5,919 bases of DNA from Bacillota bacterium (GTDB taxonomy: Bacteria; Bacillota; Clostridia; Acetivibrionales; DTU013): contig JAEZJL010000499.1 in NCBI GenBank assembly GCA_023415815.1, positions 1-5,919 of the forward strand. The letters run 5' to 3'. The notes under the pieces are model-generated. The model searched no databases, was not told the origin of the DNA, and worked only from the letters and a program-made list of their open reading frames with translations. Both the position numbers and the translations under genes were made by a program. Shown piece by piece: positions 1 to 5,919 of this stretch; position 1 is the stretch's first letter, and each line of letters begins with the position of its first letter.

Positions 1-1
1 G

Positions 2-238
2 ATCACGCCCATACCGGCTGACGGGATGGGTGAAATAGCGTACGTCGCGAACGGCGTCAGGTACAACCTCTCCGCACGGTCTGCGGACCGGGAGGCTATC
101 GCAAGAGGAATGACGGTCATTATCAGGGAGGTATTCGCAAACACCGCATATGTACAAAGGAGGCTGACTCTGGACGATATAAATATTCCGGAGGAGGCTG
201 AAGATGAAAGAACCCGCAAAAATTATGAAAAACAATAA
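2..238 (+). CDS. NfeD/YuaF-like membrane protein, C-terminal fragment (5' end outside window)
   Basis: The reading frame is open from the first bases of the window to TAA at 236-238 (78 residues), so this is probably the 3' end of a longer gene. The internal ATG at 26 has no good ribosome binding site and is unlikely to be the true start. The visible part resembles the C-terminal OB-fold domain of NfeD proteins: a Gly-rich beta start (DGMGEIAYVANGVRY), a middle with ARGMTVIIREV, then ANTAYVQ, followed by a charged tail. NfeD1b/YuaF proteins are membrane proteins usually encoded directly beside a flotillin (yuaF-yuaG in Bacillus, yqiJ-yqiK in E. coli), and they are thought to act with it in membrane microdomains and fluidity control. 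The flotillin gene starts 24 bases downstream, so the two are almost certainly one operon. The membrane segments would lie upstream of the window. Family assignment rests on the weak OB-fold pattern plus strong context. Confidence 0.72.
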   Translation: MTPIPADGMGEIAYVANGVRYNLSARSADREAIARGMTVIIREVFANTAYVQRRLTLDDINIPEEAEDERTRKNYEKQ

Positions 239-262
239 AAGTTTTGAGGAGGTAAAAACAGA

Positions 263-1678
263 ATGGGTTACACATTACCTATATTGGTAGCGCTTCTTTT
301 CGTAGTGGTCCTTTTTGTACTGATTTCTATTTTCGTAGGCAGGTATGTCAAGGTAGGCCCAGATGAGGCGCTTATCGTATCAGGGCGGAAAAAGAAGCTG
401 CCGAACGGACAGGTCGTAGGCTTCAGGATCGTCAGAGGCGGAGCGACCTTCGTATGGCCGATATTTGAAATATCAAAGACAATTTCGCTGCGGATCATGC
501 CGCTGGACGTAAATTCAAGCGCATACACCTCACAGGGAGTGCAGGTCACCGTGGACGGTATCGCGCAGGTCAAGATAGACTCCAGCCAGGAGGCTATTGC
601 GACCGCAGCCGAGCAGTTCCTGAGCCTCAAGGAGGACGAAATCAAGCGGATCGCCACACAGACGCTGGAAGGCCATCTCCGTTCCATCGTCGGCAACCTT
701 ACCGTCGAGGAGATCAACCAGAACAGGGACGCTTTCGCACAGAAGGTCCAGGAGCTTGCCGCCGGGGACCTCGCCAACATGGGACTCAGGATAATTTCCT
801 TTACCATAAGGGAAATCGCGGATAAGAACGGCTACCTCGAAAGCCTTGGTAAGGCGCAGATCGCCAGAGTCCAGAGGGATGCGGTCATAGGCCAGGCCGA
901 GGCCAGGAGGGACTCCGACATCAAGAGCGCCGAAGCCATGCAGGCCGGGCAGACCGCCAAATTCCTCGCCGAGACAAAGGTTGCGGAGGCCAACAGGGAC
1001 AAGGAAATGAAGGTGGCCGACTACCAGGCGGCCATCAATGAAAGAAAGGCCGAAGCCGACCTTTCGTACGACAAGAAGAAGTTTGTTATTCAGCAGGAAG
1101 TCCAGAAAGAGTCAATGCAGGTTGAGATCATCAAGAAGCAGAAGGAAATCGAGCTACAGCAGCAGGAAGCCCTCAGGAAGGAACAGGAGCTTGACGCATT
1201 GGTCAGAAAGCCCGCTGAAGCCGAAAAGTTCAAGACGGAGATCACTGCTGAGGCTGAAAAGGTAAGAAAATCGAAAGAGGCGGAGGCCCAATCCTTTACG
1301 ATTAAGGCTGAAGGTCTTGCAAGGGCAGAGGCTATAAGGGCTTCGGGTCTTGCGGAGGCAGAGATAATCAAGGCGAAGGGCGAGGCCGAGGCCGTGGCTC
1401 TGAGTAAAAAAGCCGAAGCCTACAAGCAGTTCAACGATGCTGCTATAGCACAGATGGTCATAGAGAAGCTTCCCGACATAGCGGGCGCTATAGCGCAGCC
1501 GCTGGCCAAGACAGAGAAGATCGTCATGATAGGCGATTCGGGAGCATCCAAGATAACAAAGGACATAACGAATATAATGGCTCAGCTGCCCGAAACGGTA
1601 AAAGGGCTCACGGGCGTGGATATCACCAATATTTTGAAGAAATTCGCCGGCGAGGACAAGACGGACGCGGCGGAATGA
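263..1678 (+). CDS. floT: Flotillin (SPFH/band 7 membrane scaffold protein, FloT/YuaG type)
   Basis: This is a complete 471-residue flotillin, close in length to Bacillus FloT (about 509). Order of parts: an N-terminal hydrophobic membrane segment (about residues 6-26); the SPFH/band 7 domain (about 28-200) with VGPDEALIVSG, RIVRGGATFVWP, ATAAEQFL, EGHLRSIVG, TVEEI and NGYLESLGK, all typical of flotillins; a long charged coiled coil (about 205-390) rich in Glu-Ala, including GLAEAEIIKAKGEAEAV; and a C-terminal part (about 395-471) for oligomerisation. Flotillins assemble on the inner face of the membrane and organise functional microdomains involved in signalling, secretion and membrane fluidity. 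The start at ATG 263 is supported by the strong Shine-Dalgarno GAGGAGGT at 246-253, nine bases upstream. It follows the NfeD-like gene after 24 bases, with no separate promoter seen, and a hairpin terminator lies 22 bases after its stop. FloA-type flotillins are shorter and differ at the N-terminus, so FloT type is preferred. Confidence 0.95.
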   Translation: MGYTLPILVALLFVVVLFVLISIFVGRYVKVGPDEALIVSGRKKKLPNGQVVGFRIVRGGATFVWPIFEISKTISLRIMPLDVNSSAYTSQGVQVTVDGIAQVKIDSSQEAIATAAEQFLSLKEDEIKRIATQTLEGHLRSIVGNLTVEEINQNRDAFAQKVQELAAGDLANMGLRIISFTIREIADKNGYLESLGKAQIARVQRDAVIGQAEARRDSDIKSAEAMQAGQTAKFLAETKVAEANRDKEMKVADYQAAINERKAEADLSYDKKKFVIQQEVQKESMQVEIIKKQKEIELQQQEALRKEQELDALVRKPAEAEKFKTEITAEAEKVRKSKEAEAQSFTIKAEGLARAEAIRASGLAEAEIIKAKGEAEAVALSKKAEAYKQFNDAAIAQMVIEKLPDIAGAIAQPLAKTEKIVMIGDSGASKITKDITNIMAQLPETVKGLTGVDITNILKKFAGEDKTDAAE

Positions 1679-1700
1679 CAGTAGGACGGTAAGTACACGG

Positions 1701-1726
1701 GGGATCGCAGGGATGCGGTCCCTTTT
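1701..1726 (+). terminator. Rho-independent terminator after the nfeD-like/flotillin operon
   Basis: GGGATCGCA (1701-1709) pairs with TGCGGTCCC (1714-1722) as a 9-bp stem with one G-T wobble and a 4-base GGGA loop, followed directly by TTTT (1723-1726). It lies 22 bases after the flotillin stop codon and is read on the + strand. Confidence 0.85.
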
Positions 1727-1760
1727 ATATAAAAATATATGCTTTTTTGGCGGATTATAG

Positions 1761-1766
1761 TATAAT
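1761..1766 (+). promoter_or_regulatory. Possible -10 box upstream of the repeat array and zapA
   Basis: A consensus TATAAT lies in an AT-rich stretch just after the flotillin terminator and right before the repeats. No good -35 box is found 16-18 bases upstream (the bases there read around TATGCT), and no TGn extension is present. It could drive zapA, in which case transcription would begin at the first repeat hairpin. Confidence is limited by the missing -35. Confidence 0.4.
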
Positions 1767-1936
1767 GAGAGGGGACAGTTCTGCAAAGGACTGTGCCGAG
1801 AACTGTCCCCTTTTGAAAGAGAGGGTCCAGCCCTGCAAAGGACTGTGCCGAGAACCGTCCCCTTTTGAAAGAGAGGGTCCAGCCCTGCAAAGGACTGTGC
1901 CGAGAACTGCCCCCTTATGAAAGAGAGGGTCCAGCT
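1767..1936. repeat. 52-bp tandem repeat array, about 3.3 copies, with inverted-repeat arms
   Basis: Copies run 1767-1818, 1819-1870 and 1871-1922, with a partial copy from 1923 to about 1936. The core CTGCAAAGGACTGTGCCGAG begins at 1781, 1833 and 1885, giving an exact 52-base period. Copies 2 and 3 differ at 3 bases; copy 1 differs from copy 2 at 5, four of them in the left arm. Each unit has a left arm of the form GGG..CAG..CT and a right arm AGAAC.G.CCCC, which are inverted versions of each other. In copy 1 the arms GGGGACAGTTCT (1771-1782) and AGAACTGTCCCC (1799-1810) are perfectly complementary over 12 bp with a 16-base loop, followed by TTTT. The period is not a multiple of three, and I see no coding signal, so reading frames across it are not genes. 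It resembles dispersed palindromic intergenic repeats of Clostridia. Function is unknown. Confidence 0.93.
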
Positions 1937-1962
1937 CTATCATTGTTGTGTGCGTACTGCCG

Positions 1963-1968
1963 AAAGGA
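1963..1968 (+). promoter_or_regulatory. Ribosome binding site deciding the zapA start
   Basis: AAAGGA lies 11 bases before the TTG at 1980. It is too close to serve the ATG at 1968, which overlaps its last base. No Shine-Dalgarno precedes the other in-frame ATG at 1917. This supports TTG 1980 as the start, although the spacing is at the long end. Confidence 0.5.
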
Positions 1969-1979
1969 TGCTGATCGTT

Positions 1980-2384
1980 TTGACAGCCAGGAACAAGGTG
2001 GATATTAGAATAGCCGGCAAGGATTATACTGTGGTTGGCGTTGAATCCGAGGAGTATATCCAGAGGGTCGGTCTTTACATCGATAAAAAGATGAATGAAA
2101 TTATAAAGTTCAACAGCAAGCTCAGCACCTCCATGGCTGCGGTGCTCACGGCTATCAACGTGGCAGACGACTTCTTCAAGAGCCACGAAAGCGAAGTCAA
2201 TCTTAAAAAGGAGCTCAAAAAGCTTACCGAAGAGAACGAGGCGCTGAAAATCGAGAAAAAAAGACTTTCGGAGGAAAATGCCGCCTCGAACGGCATGAAC
2301 ACCAGCCTTCAGCTCGAGCTGGCAAAAAGGGAGGCCGAGCTTCGGGAGGTCAGGAATTCCATCGACAAAGCCTCCCGGACATAA
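1980..2384 (+). CDS. zapA: Cell division protein ZapA
   Basis: From TTG 1980 this gives 134 residues beginning MTARNKVDIRIAGKDYTVVG, which is how ZapA proteins normally begin. The N-terminal globular domain (about residues 5-65) shows the family pattern: NKVDIRIAGKDYTVVG, EEYIQRVGLYIDKKM, then a helix with MAAVLTAINVADDFF. The rest (about 70-134) is a strongly charged coiled coil (LKKELKKLTEENEALKIEKK). ZapA is a cytoplasmic protein that bundles and stabilises FtsZ filaments at the division site. Two other in-frame starts exist. ATG 1968 adds four residues but overlaps the ribosome binding site; ATG 1917 adds 21 residues with no homology signal and lies inside the upstream repeat. The protein is longer than Bacillus ZapA (about 85) because of an extended coiled coil, as is usual in Clostridia. 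A strong terminator follows the stop. ZapA close upstream of a U32 protein gene is a familiar Firmicutes arrangement. Confidence 0.93.
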   Translation: MTARNKVDIRIAGKDYTVVGVESEEYIQRVGLYIDKKMNEIIKFNSKLSTSMAAVLTAINVADDFFKSHESEVNLKKELKKLTEENEALKIEKKRLSEENAASNGMNTSLQLELAKREAELREVRNSIDKASRT

Positions 2385-2419
2385 TAAAGGCTGCTTTCCA
2401 AAAATAAATACAGGGGAAC

Positions 2420-2465
2420 AAAACCGCTTTGTTATGGTAGAATAAAAATAGCAAAGCGGTTTTTT
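2420..2465 (+). terminator. Rho-independent terminator after zapA, probably bidirectional
   Basis: AAAACCGCTTTG (2420-2431) and CAAAGCGGTTTT (2452-2463) are perfectly complementary over 12 bp around a 20-base loop, with a run of six T at 2460-2465. The matching A-run on the left arm would give a short U-tract in the opposite direction as well. It lies 35 bases after the zapA stop. The large AT-rich loop is unusual and carries a promoter-like motif. Confidence 0.9.
2435..2443 (+). promoter_or_regulatory. Extended -10 promoter motif inside the terminator loop
   Basis: TGGTAGAAT matches the extended -10 form TGnTATAAT with one mismatch. The bases 17 upstream of the hexamer (2415-2420, GGAACA) match TTGACA at only three positions, which an extended -10 can tolerate. 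Transcription would begin around 2450, about 50 bases before the metalloenzyme gene, and would give that gene and the U32 gene their own promoter after zapA has been terminated. Confidence 0.45.
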
Positions 2466-2501
2466 GCAGGCGGCGGAAAACAACTTATACGAGGGAAAGA
2501 A

Positions 2502-3398
2502 ATGAAAATGCTCTTTATCTTTATAGACGGCTTGGGGCTTGGGGAGCCGGACGCCGGTAAGAACCCGGTATATGCGGCGGCAACTCCGGGATTGGACCGC
2601 CTCTTCGCGGACGGTCTGGTAATGCCGACGGAGACGCAGCTGGGCATACCCGGCCTGCCGCAGAGCGCTACCGGTCAGACAGCTATTTTCACAGGGGTGA
2701 ACGCCCCGGAGGCCATCGGCAGACATCTCAATGCTCAGCCCTCGCAGGCCCTGAGGGAGATTATAAAAAACGACAATCTGTTTAGAATGCTCATGCGGAA
2801 GGGCTTCAGCGTCACAAACGCAAACGCCTACAGGCAGGAATACCTGGACAGGATGAACACTCCCGGGGAGAAAAGGTACAAGCCTTCAGTCACCTCGGTC
2901 ATGACCATGTCGGCCGGACTGGCCTTCAGGCTCATCGGGGACTATCGCCGGGGAGCCGCGGTCTACCACGATATCACGGGGCAGATCGTGGCCGACAGCG
3001 GCTACGAGACGGAAGTCATCACGGCGCAGGAGGCTGCGCGGCGGCTTTATGGGATAAGCAGGGAGCACGATTTCACATTGTTCGAGCATTTCATGACGGA
3101 CATCATCGGCCACAAGATGGACATGGAAGCCGCGGTGAGGGAGATCGAGCTGCTTGATGCTTTCCTTGCCGCACTGCTTGACTGTGTTGACCCCGCGGAG
3201 GATATACTAGTCATAACGAGCGACCACGGTAACATTGAGGATGTTTCCATAAAAACGCACACGAAAAACGCCGTGCCGACCGTTATTTACGGGAAATTGC
3301 CGCCAGGGGCGCAGATAAGGATAGAAGCGCTGACGGACATAGCGCCGGCGGTGCTTGAAATATTTGATAAAGCCGCGGACAATGCGGTAAAGGTTTAG
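2502..3398 (+). CDS. Alkaline-phosphatase-superfamily metalloenzyme, phosphoglycerate-mutase-like, substrate unknown
   Basis: This 298-residue protein has the full two-metal active site of the iPGM/phosphopentomutase branch of the alkaline phosphatase superfamily. Visible elements: FIDGLGLGEPD with metal ligand Asp9; GLPQSATGQTAIFTG with a likely nucleophile Thr57 (like the Thr before Gly-His in phosphopentomutase; Ser55 is an alternative); DIIGHKMD with Asp200 and His204; TSDHGN with Asp241 and His242; and THTKNAVP with His253. By analogy with iPGM, Asp9/Thr57/Asp241/His242 bind one metal and Asp200/His204/His253 the other. It is much shorter than bacterial iPGM (about 510 residues) and lacks that enzyme's large phosphotransferase insert; residues about 85-190 form a smaller cap. 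It therefore probably acts on another phosphorylated compound. No signal peptide is seen, so it is cytoplasmic. The start at ATG 2502 has GAGGGA at 2491-2496; ATG 2508 is a less likely alternative. It follows the zapA terminator and precedes the U32 gene by 45 bases. Confidence 0.88.
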   Translation: MKMLFIFIDGLGLGEPDAGKNPVYAAATPGLDRLFADGLVMPTETQLGIPGLPQSATGQTAIFTGVNAPEAIGRHLNAQPSQALREIIKNDNLFRMLMRKGFSVTNANAYRQEYLDRMNTPGEKRYKPSVTSVMTMSAGLAFRLIGDYRRGAAVYHDITGQIVADSGYETEVITAQEAARRLYGISREHDFTLFEHFMTDIIGHKMDMEAAVREIELLDAFLAALLDCVDPAEDILVITSDHGNIEDVSIKTHTKNAVPTVIYGKLPPGAQIRIEALTDIAPAVLEIFDKAADNAVKV

Positions 3399-3443
3399 GA
3401 TCGGAGGCTTCTGCAGCAATATGGCTGAAGGACCGGGACACGG

Positions 3444-5919
3444 ATGATAAAGAAAACCGAACTTCTTGCGCCTGCCGGCAGCAGCGAGGCGCTTCACGCC
3501 GCTGTGGAAAACGGAGCCGACGCCGTATACCTCGGCGGAAAGCTCTTCAATGCGAGGCGGCTTGCGGACAACTTCGACGGGGCTGAGCTTGAAAACGCCC
3601 TCCGGTATGCCCATGTCAGGGGTGTAAAAATTTATCTTACGATGAACACCCTTGTTTCCGATGCGGAAATGAAGGAAGCGCTTGAATTTGCCGCAGACGC
3701 GTGGCTTTCGGGTGTGGATGCCGTTATCGTACAGGATATGGGCTTTGCTGCGGCCCTGCGCAGGGCTGTCCCCGACATACGGCTGCACGCAAGCACCCAG
3801 ATGACGATTTACAATGCGGAAGGCGTCAGAATGCTCAAGGACAGGGGCTTTGAAAGGGTGGTACTCGCCCGGGAGCTGTCGCTTGACGAGATTAAAAAGA
3901 TCAATGAAGCCTCTGCCGCAGAAACGGAGGTTTTCGTACACGGCGCTCTCTGCGTGAGCTATTCGGGACAATGCCTCATGAGCAGCGTAATAGGCGGAAG
4001 GAGCGGCAACAGGGGCAAATGCGCCCAGCCCTGCAGGCTGCCGTACTCGCTTGTGCGGCAGAACGGAAGGGCAATACAGCCCTCCTACCTTCTGAGCCCG
4101 AAGGATCTGTGTCTTGTTTCCGGTCTGGGGAAGCTGGCGGAGGCCGGGGTGAGCTCCCTGAAAATAGAGGGCAGGATGAAGAGCCCGGAGTATGTCGCCA
4201 CGGTGGTACGCATATACAGGAAGTATCTTGATCTTCTTCACGGAAAAATGGAAAAAGGCTCCGATACGGCAGTGAATATTGAGGATAAGGATATGCACGA
4301 CCTCCTGCAGATCTTCAACAGGGGCGGCTTTACGAAGGGATATTTCGAAGGTAAGTCAGGCAGAGACATGATGTGCTTTGAGAAGCCCAAGAACTGGGGC
4401 ATATACCTCGGCAGGGTTCTGGCGGCCGACCGGGGCAGGGCTTCGGTAAAGCTCCGCCTGGAGGACGGCCTTTCCATAGGCGACGGTATCGAAGCTTGGA
4501 CAGGCGAAGAAAAAAGTCCGGGGACGATAGTAACCTCGATACTCAGAGATGGCGCGAATGTAAAGAGCGCCGCAAAGGGGGAGGTAGTAACTGTCGGCAG
4601 CATAAAGGGGCTCATCCCTGCGGGCTGCGGCATCTATAAAACCTCCAGCAAAGGGCTTAATAAAGCGGCTGTGGAATCCTATACGGGGAAGCCGCTCAGG
4701 CGGGTCCCGCTGAAAGGCCGTGCCGTATTAAGAGCGGGTGGCCCTTTTACACTGATTGTACGGGACAACGACGGAAACGAGGCCGCAGCAGCGGGCAATA
4801 TGCTGCCGGAGCCGGCGGCCGGCCGGCCGGTGACCGCCGAAAGGCTGGGTGAGCAGCTCGGAAAGACGGGAACAACGCCTTTTGAGCTGCACGATGTGGA
4901 AATGGAGCTGGAAGAGGGCCTTTCACTCCCTGTCAGCGAAATAAACGAGGTCAGGAGAACGGCTCTTGAGACGCTTGAAAATATGAGAGGAAGGGCTCCG
5001 GCGCGCTCTGCGGATAAAAATGCGCTTGAAGCCGCGCTCAGGGACGAATTGGGCCGCGCCACACCTTTGCGCCCGGCGGTAAGGGCTGCACCGGGTATTT
5101 CGGTGTACTTCTACAAGCTGCCCGCAGGTATAGATTTAACCGGCGCAAAAAGGGGGCATATCCCGGGACGGACATTTTCGGAGCTGCTCCTTCAGATCGG
5201 AGCCGACAGGCTTTACCTTCCCTTTGAGAGCTTTCTCAGGCCCGGCTCCGAAGGGCTCTCGGAGGCCTGCCGCAAGGCGGGGTCGGAGCTATTCTTATGG
5301 CTGCCGTCTGTCACGAGGGGAAATTACGACAGGCTGATAAAGACGCATTTAATAGAAAGAGGGCTTTCAGGCATCGACGGCGTACTGGCGGGAAACCCAG
5401 GTACCGTAGAAATGCTGAAAGGCATAGAAGGACTGAGTCTTGCCGGAGATGTTTCAATGAACGTATTCAACCGTTTGTCCCTGGAGGAAGCCGCAGGGAT
5501 GGGGCTTGAGAGCGTAATGCTCAGCGCGGAGCTGACGCTGGGTCAGACAGCGGAAATTGCGGAGGGCTCTTCCGTCGCCGTCGAAGCCGCGGCCTATGGC
5601 AGGCTGCCGCTGATGACGAGCGAGTACTGCCCTGCGGGCTGTGCCGAAGGAGGCTTCGGCTCCGGGAAGAAATGCGGCGGAAGCTGCAAAACGGGAGAAT
5701 TCAGGCTGAAGGACAGGCTGGGCATGGAATTCCCCGTGCTGTGCGACAGGATTGACTGCCGGAGCACCATACTGAATTCAAACGCGCTTTTCATACCGGA
5801 CGGTCTGAAAACGCTCAGGGATTCCGGCGTGAGATTTTTCAGACTGTATATCTCGGACGAGCCGCCGGATACCGTGAGCAAACTGGCGGAGCTGCACCGG
5901 AAGGCTCTGGCGGGAGGAG
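3444..5919 (+). CDS. U32 family protein with DUF3656 (RlhA-like putative RNA hydroxylation factor/peptidase), 3' end outside window
   Basis: The frame is open for 825 codons from ATG 3444 to the window end with no stop, so the gene is cut off. It starts TELLAPAGSSEALHAAVENGADAVYLGG, the classic U32 opening. The U32 signature E-x-F-x2-G-[SA]-[LIVM]-C-x4-G-x-C-x-[LIVM]-S is matched exactly at residues 162-180; Cys170, Cys177, Cys193 and Cys197 form a likely iron-sulfur site, and SLKIEGRMKSPEYV follows near 238. Residues about 317-405 form a beta domain, about 410-515 the DUF3656 region ending LPVSEINEVRR, and about 540-825 a second U32-like lobe with its own cysteines (729, 733, 744, 748, 767, 772). 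Family members were first called collagenase-like peptidases, but E. coli RlhA (about 650 residues) is needed for 23S rRNA cytidine hydroxylation, so an RNA-modification role is likelier. AAGGA at 3428-3432 is the ribosome binding site. It is probably co-transcribed with the preceding metalloenzyme gene. Confidence 0.93.
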   Translation, partial: MIKKTELLAPAGSSEALHAAVENGADAVYLGGKLFNARRLADNFDGAELENALRYAHVRGVKIYLTMNTLVSDAEMKEALEFAADAWLSGVDAVIVQDMGFAAALRRAVPDIRLHASTQMTIYNAEGVRMLKDRGFERVVLARELSLDEIKKINEASAAETEVFVHGALCVSYSGQCLMSSVIGGRSGNRGKCAQPCRLPYSLVRQNGRAIQPSYLLSPKDLCLVSGLGKLAEAGVSSLKIEGRMKSPEYVATVVRIYRKYLDLLHGKMEKGSDTAVNIEDKDMHDLLQIFNRGGFTKGYFEGKSGRDMMCFEKPKNWGIYLGRVLAADRGRASVKLRLEDGLSIGDGIEAWTGEEKSPGTIVTSILRDGANVKSAAKGEVVTVGSIKGLIPAGCGIYKTSSKGLNKAAVESYTGKPLRRVPLKGRAVLRAGGPFTLIVRDNDGNEAAAAGNMLPEPAAGRPVTAERLGEQLGKTGTTPFELHDVEMELEEGLSLPVSEINEVRRTALETLENMRGRAPARSADKNALEAALRDELGRATPLRPAVRAAPGISVYFYKLPAGIDLTGAKRGHIPGRTFSELLLQIGADRLYLPFESFLRPGSEGLSEACRKAGSELFLWLPSVTRGNYDRLIKTHLIERGLSGIDGVLAGNPGTVEMLKGIEGLSLAGDVSMNVFNRLSLEEAAGMGLESVMLSAELTLGQTAEIAEGSSVAVEAAAYGRLPLMTSEYCPAGCAEGGFGSGKKCGGSCKTGEFRLKDRLGMEFPVLCDRIDCRSTILNSNALFIPDGLKTLRDSGVRFFRLYISDEPPDTVSKLAELHRKALAGG

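Noticed and set aside
204..290. A 28-codon frame (MKEPAKIMKNN...) with GAGGAGG six bases upstream, bridging the end of the NfeD-like gene and the start of flotillin
   Set aside because: The Shine-Dalgarno-like bases are Glu codons of the NfeD-like gene, the frame overlaps two real genes, and the peptide has no recognisable features. It is probably chance.
1980..2008. TTGACA with TATTAG 17 bases downstream, a possible promoter at the zapA start
   Set aside because: The hexamer overlaps the probable start codon and first codons of zapA, and the -10 is poor. It is more likely chance within coding sequence.
1755..2726. Long minus-strand open frame of 323 codons across the repeat array, zapA and the start of the metalloenzyme
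   Set aside because: It runs antisense to two well-supported genes and through a hairpin terminator, and its C-terminal part is the 52-bp repeat translated in shifting frames. There is no protein family signal.
3409..3429. Weak hairpin CTTC...AGC/GCT...GAAG between the metalloenzyme and U32 genes
   Set aside because: It has only seven pairs with a three-base bulge and no following T-run, so it is not a terminator. The two genes are better read as one transcript.
3207..4298. Minus-strand open frame of 363 codons opposite the metalloenzyme and the U32 gene
   Set aside because: It is a shadow of the strongly recognised U32 gene, with low-complexity composition and no homology pattern. High GC at third positions of the true frame creates such open antisense frames.
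4817..4830. GGCC-rich palindromic run inside the U32 gene
   Set aside because: It stays in frame, encodes a short Ala-Gly-Arg-Pro linker in the DUF3656 region, and does not disturb the reading frame. It looks like local GC-rich codon use.

Overview
The window looks like ordinary chromosomal DNA from a moderately GC-rich Gram-positive anaerobe of the Clostridia (Firmicutes). This is inferred from three things: an NfeD-like/flotillin pair of the YuaF-YuaG type, a zapA close upstream of a long U32-family protein of the kind common in Clostridia, and clear Shine-Dalgarno sequences with a probable TTG start. All supported genes lie on the + strand. I see no rRNA, tRNA, CRISPR array, transposase gene or phage gene.

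Layout. (1) Positions 2-238 hold the 3' end of an NfeD/YuaF-like gene that enters from outside the window. It is followed after 24 bases by a complete flotillin gene (263-1678), and the pair ends at a hairpin terminator (1701-1726). (2) Positions 1679-1979 contain no gene. They hold the terminator, a TATAAT box, and an array of about 3.3 copies of a 52-bp repeat built from inverted-repeat arms (1767-1936). (3) zapA follows, probably starting at TTG 1980. A 12-bp perfect hairpin plus T-run (2420-2465) terminates it, and the hairpin loop carries an extended -10 promoter motif. (4) Next come a 298-residue alkaline-phosphatase-superfamily metalloenzyme related to cofactor-independent phosphoglycerate mutase (2502-3398) and, 45 bases on, a very long U32/DUF3656 protein (3444 to the window end, still open). 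The last two are probably co-transcribed.

How the genes work together. The NfeD-like protein and flotillin are expected to act together in membrane microdomains. ZapA stabilises the FtsZ ring. The U32 protein belongs to the group that includes RlhA, an rRNA hydroxylation factor. The metalloenzyme has a complete two-metal active site but an unknown substrate. I found no convincing new multi-gene system. The most unusual items are the repeat array, whose third copy carries a one-base change that creates an in-frame ATG ahead of zapA; the uncharacterised metalloenzyme; the promoter motif inside a terminator loop; and the second cysteine cluster in the C-terminal half of the U32 protein.
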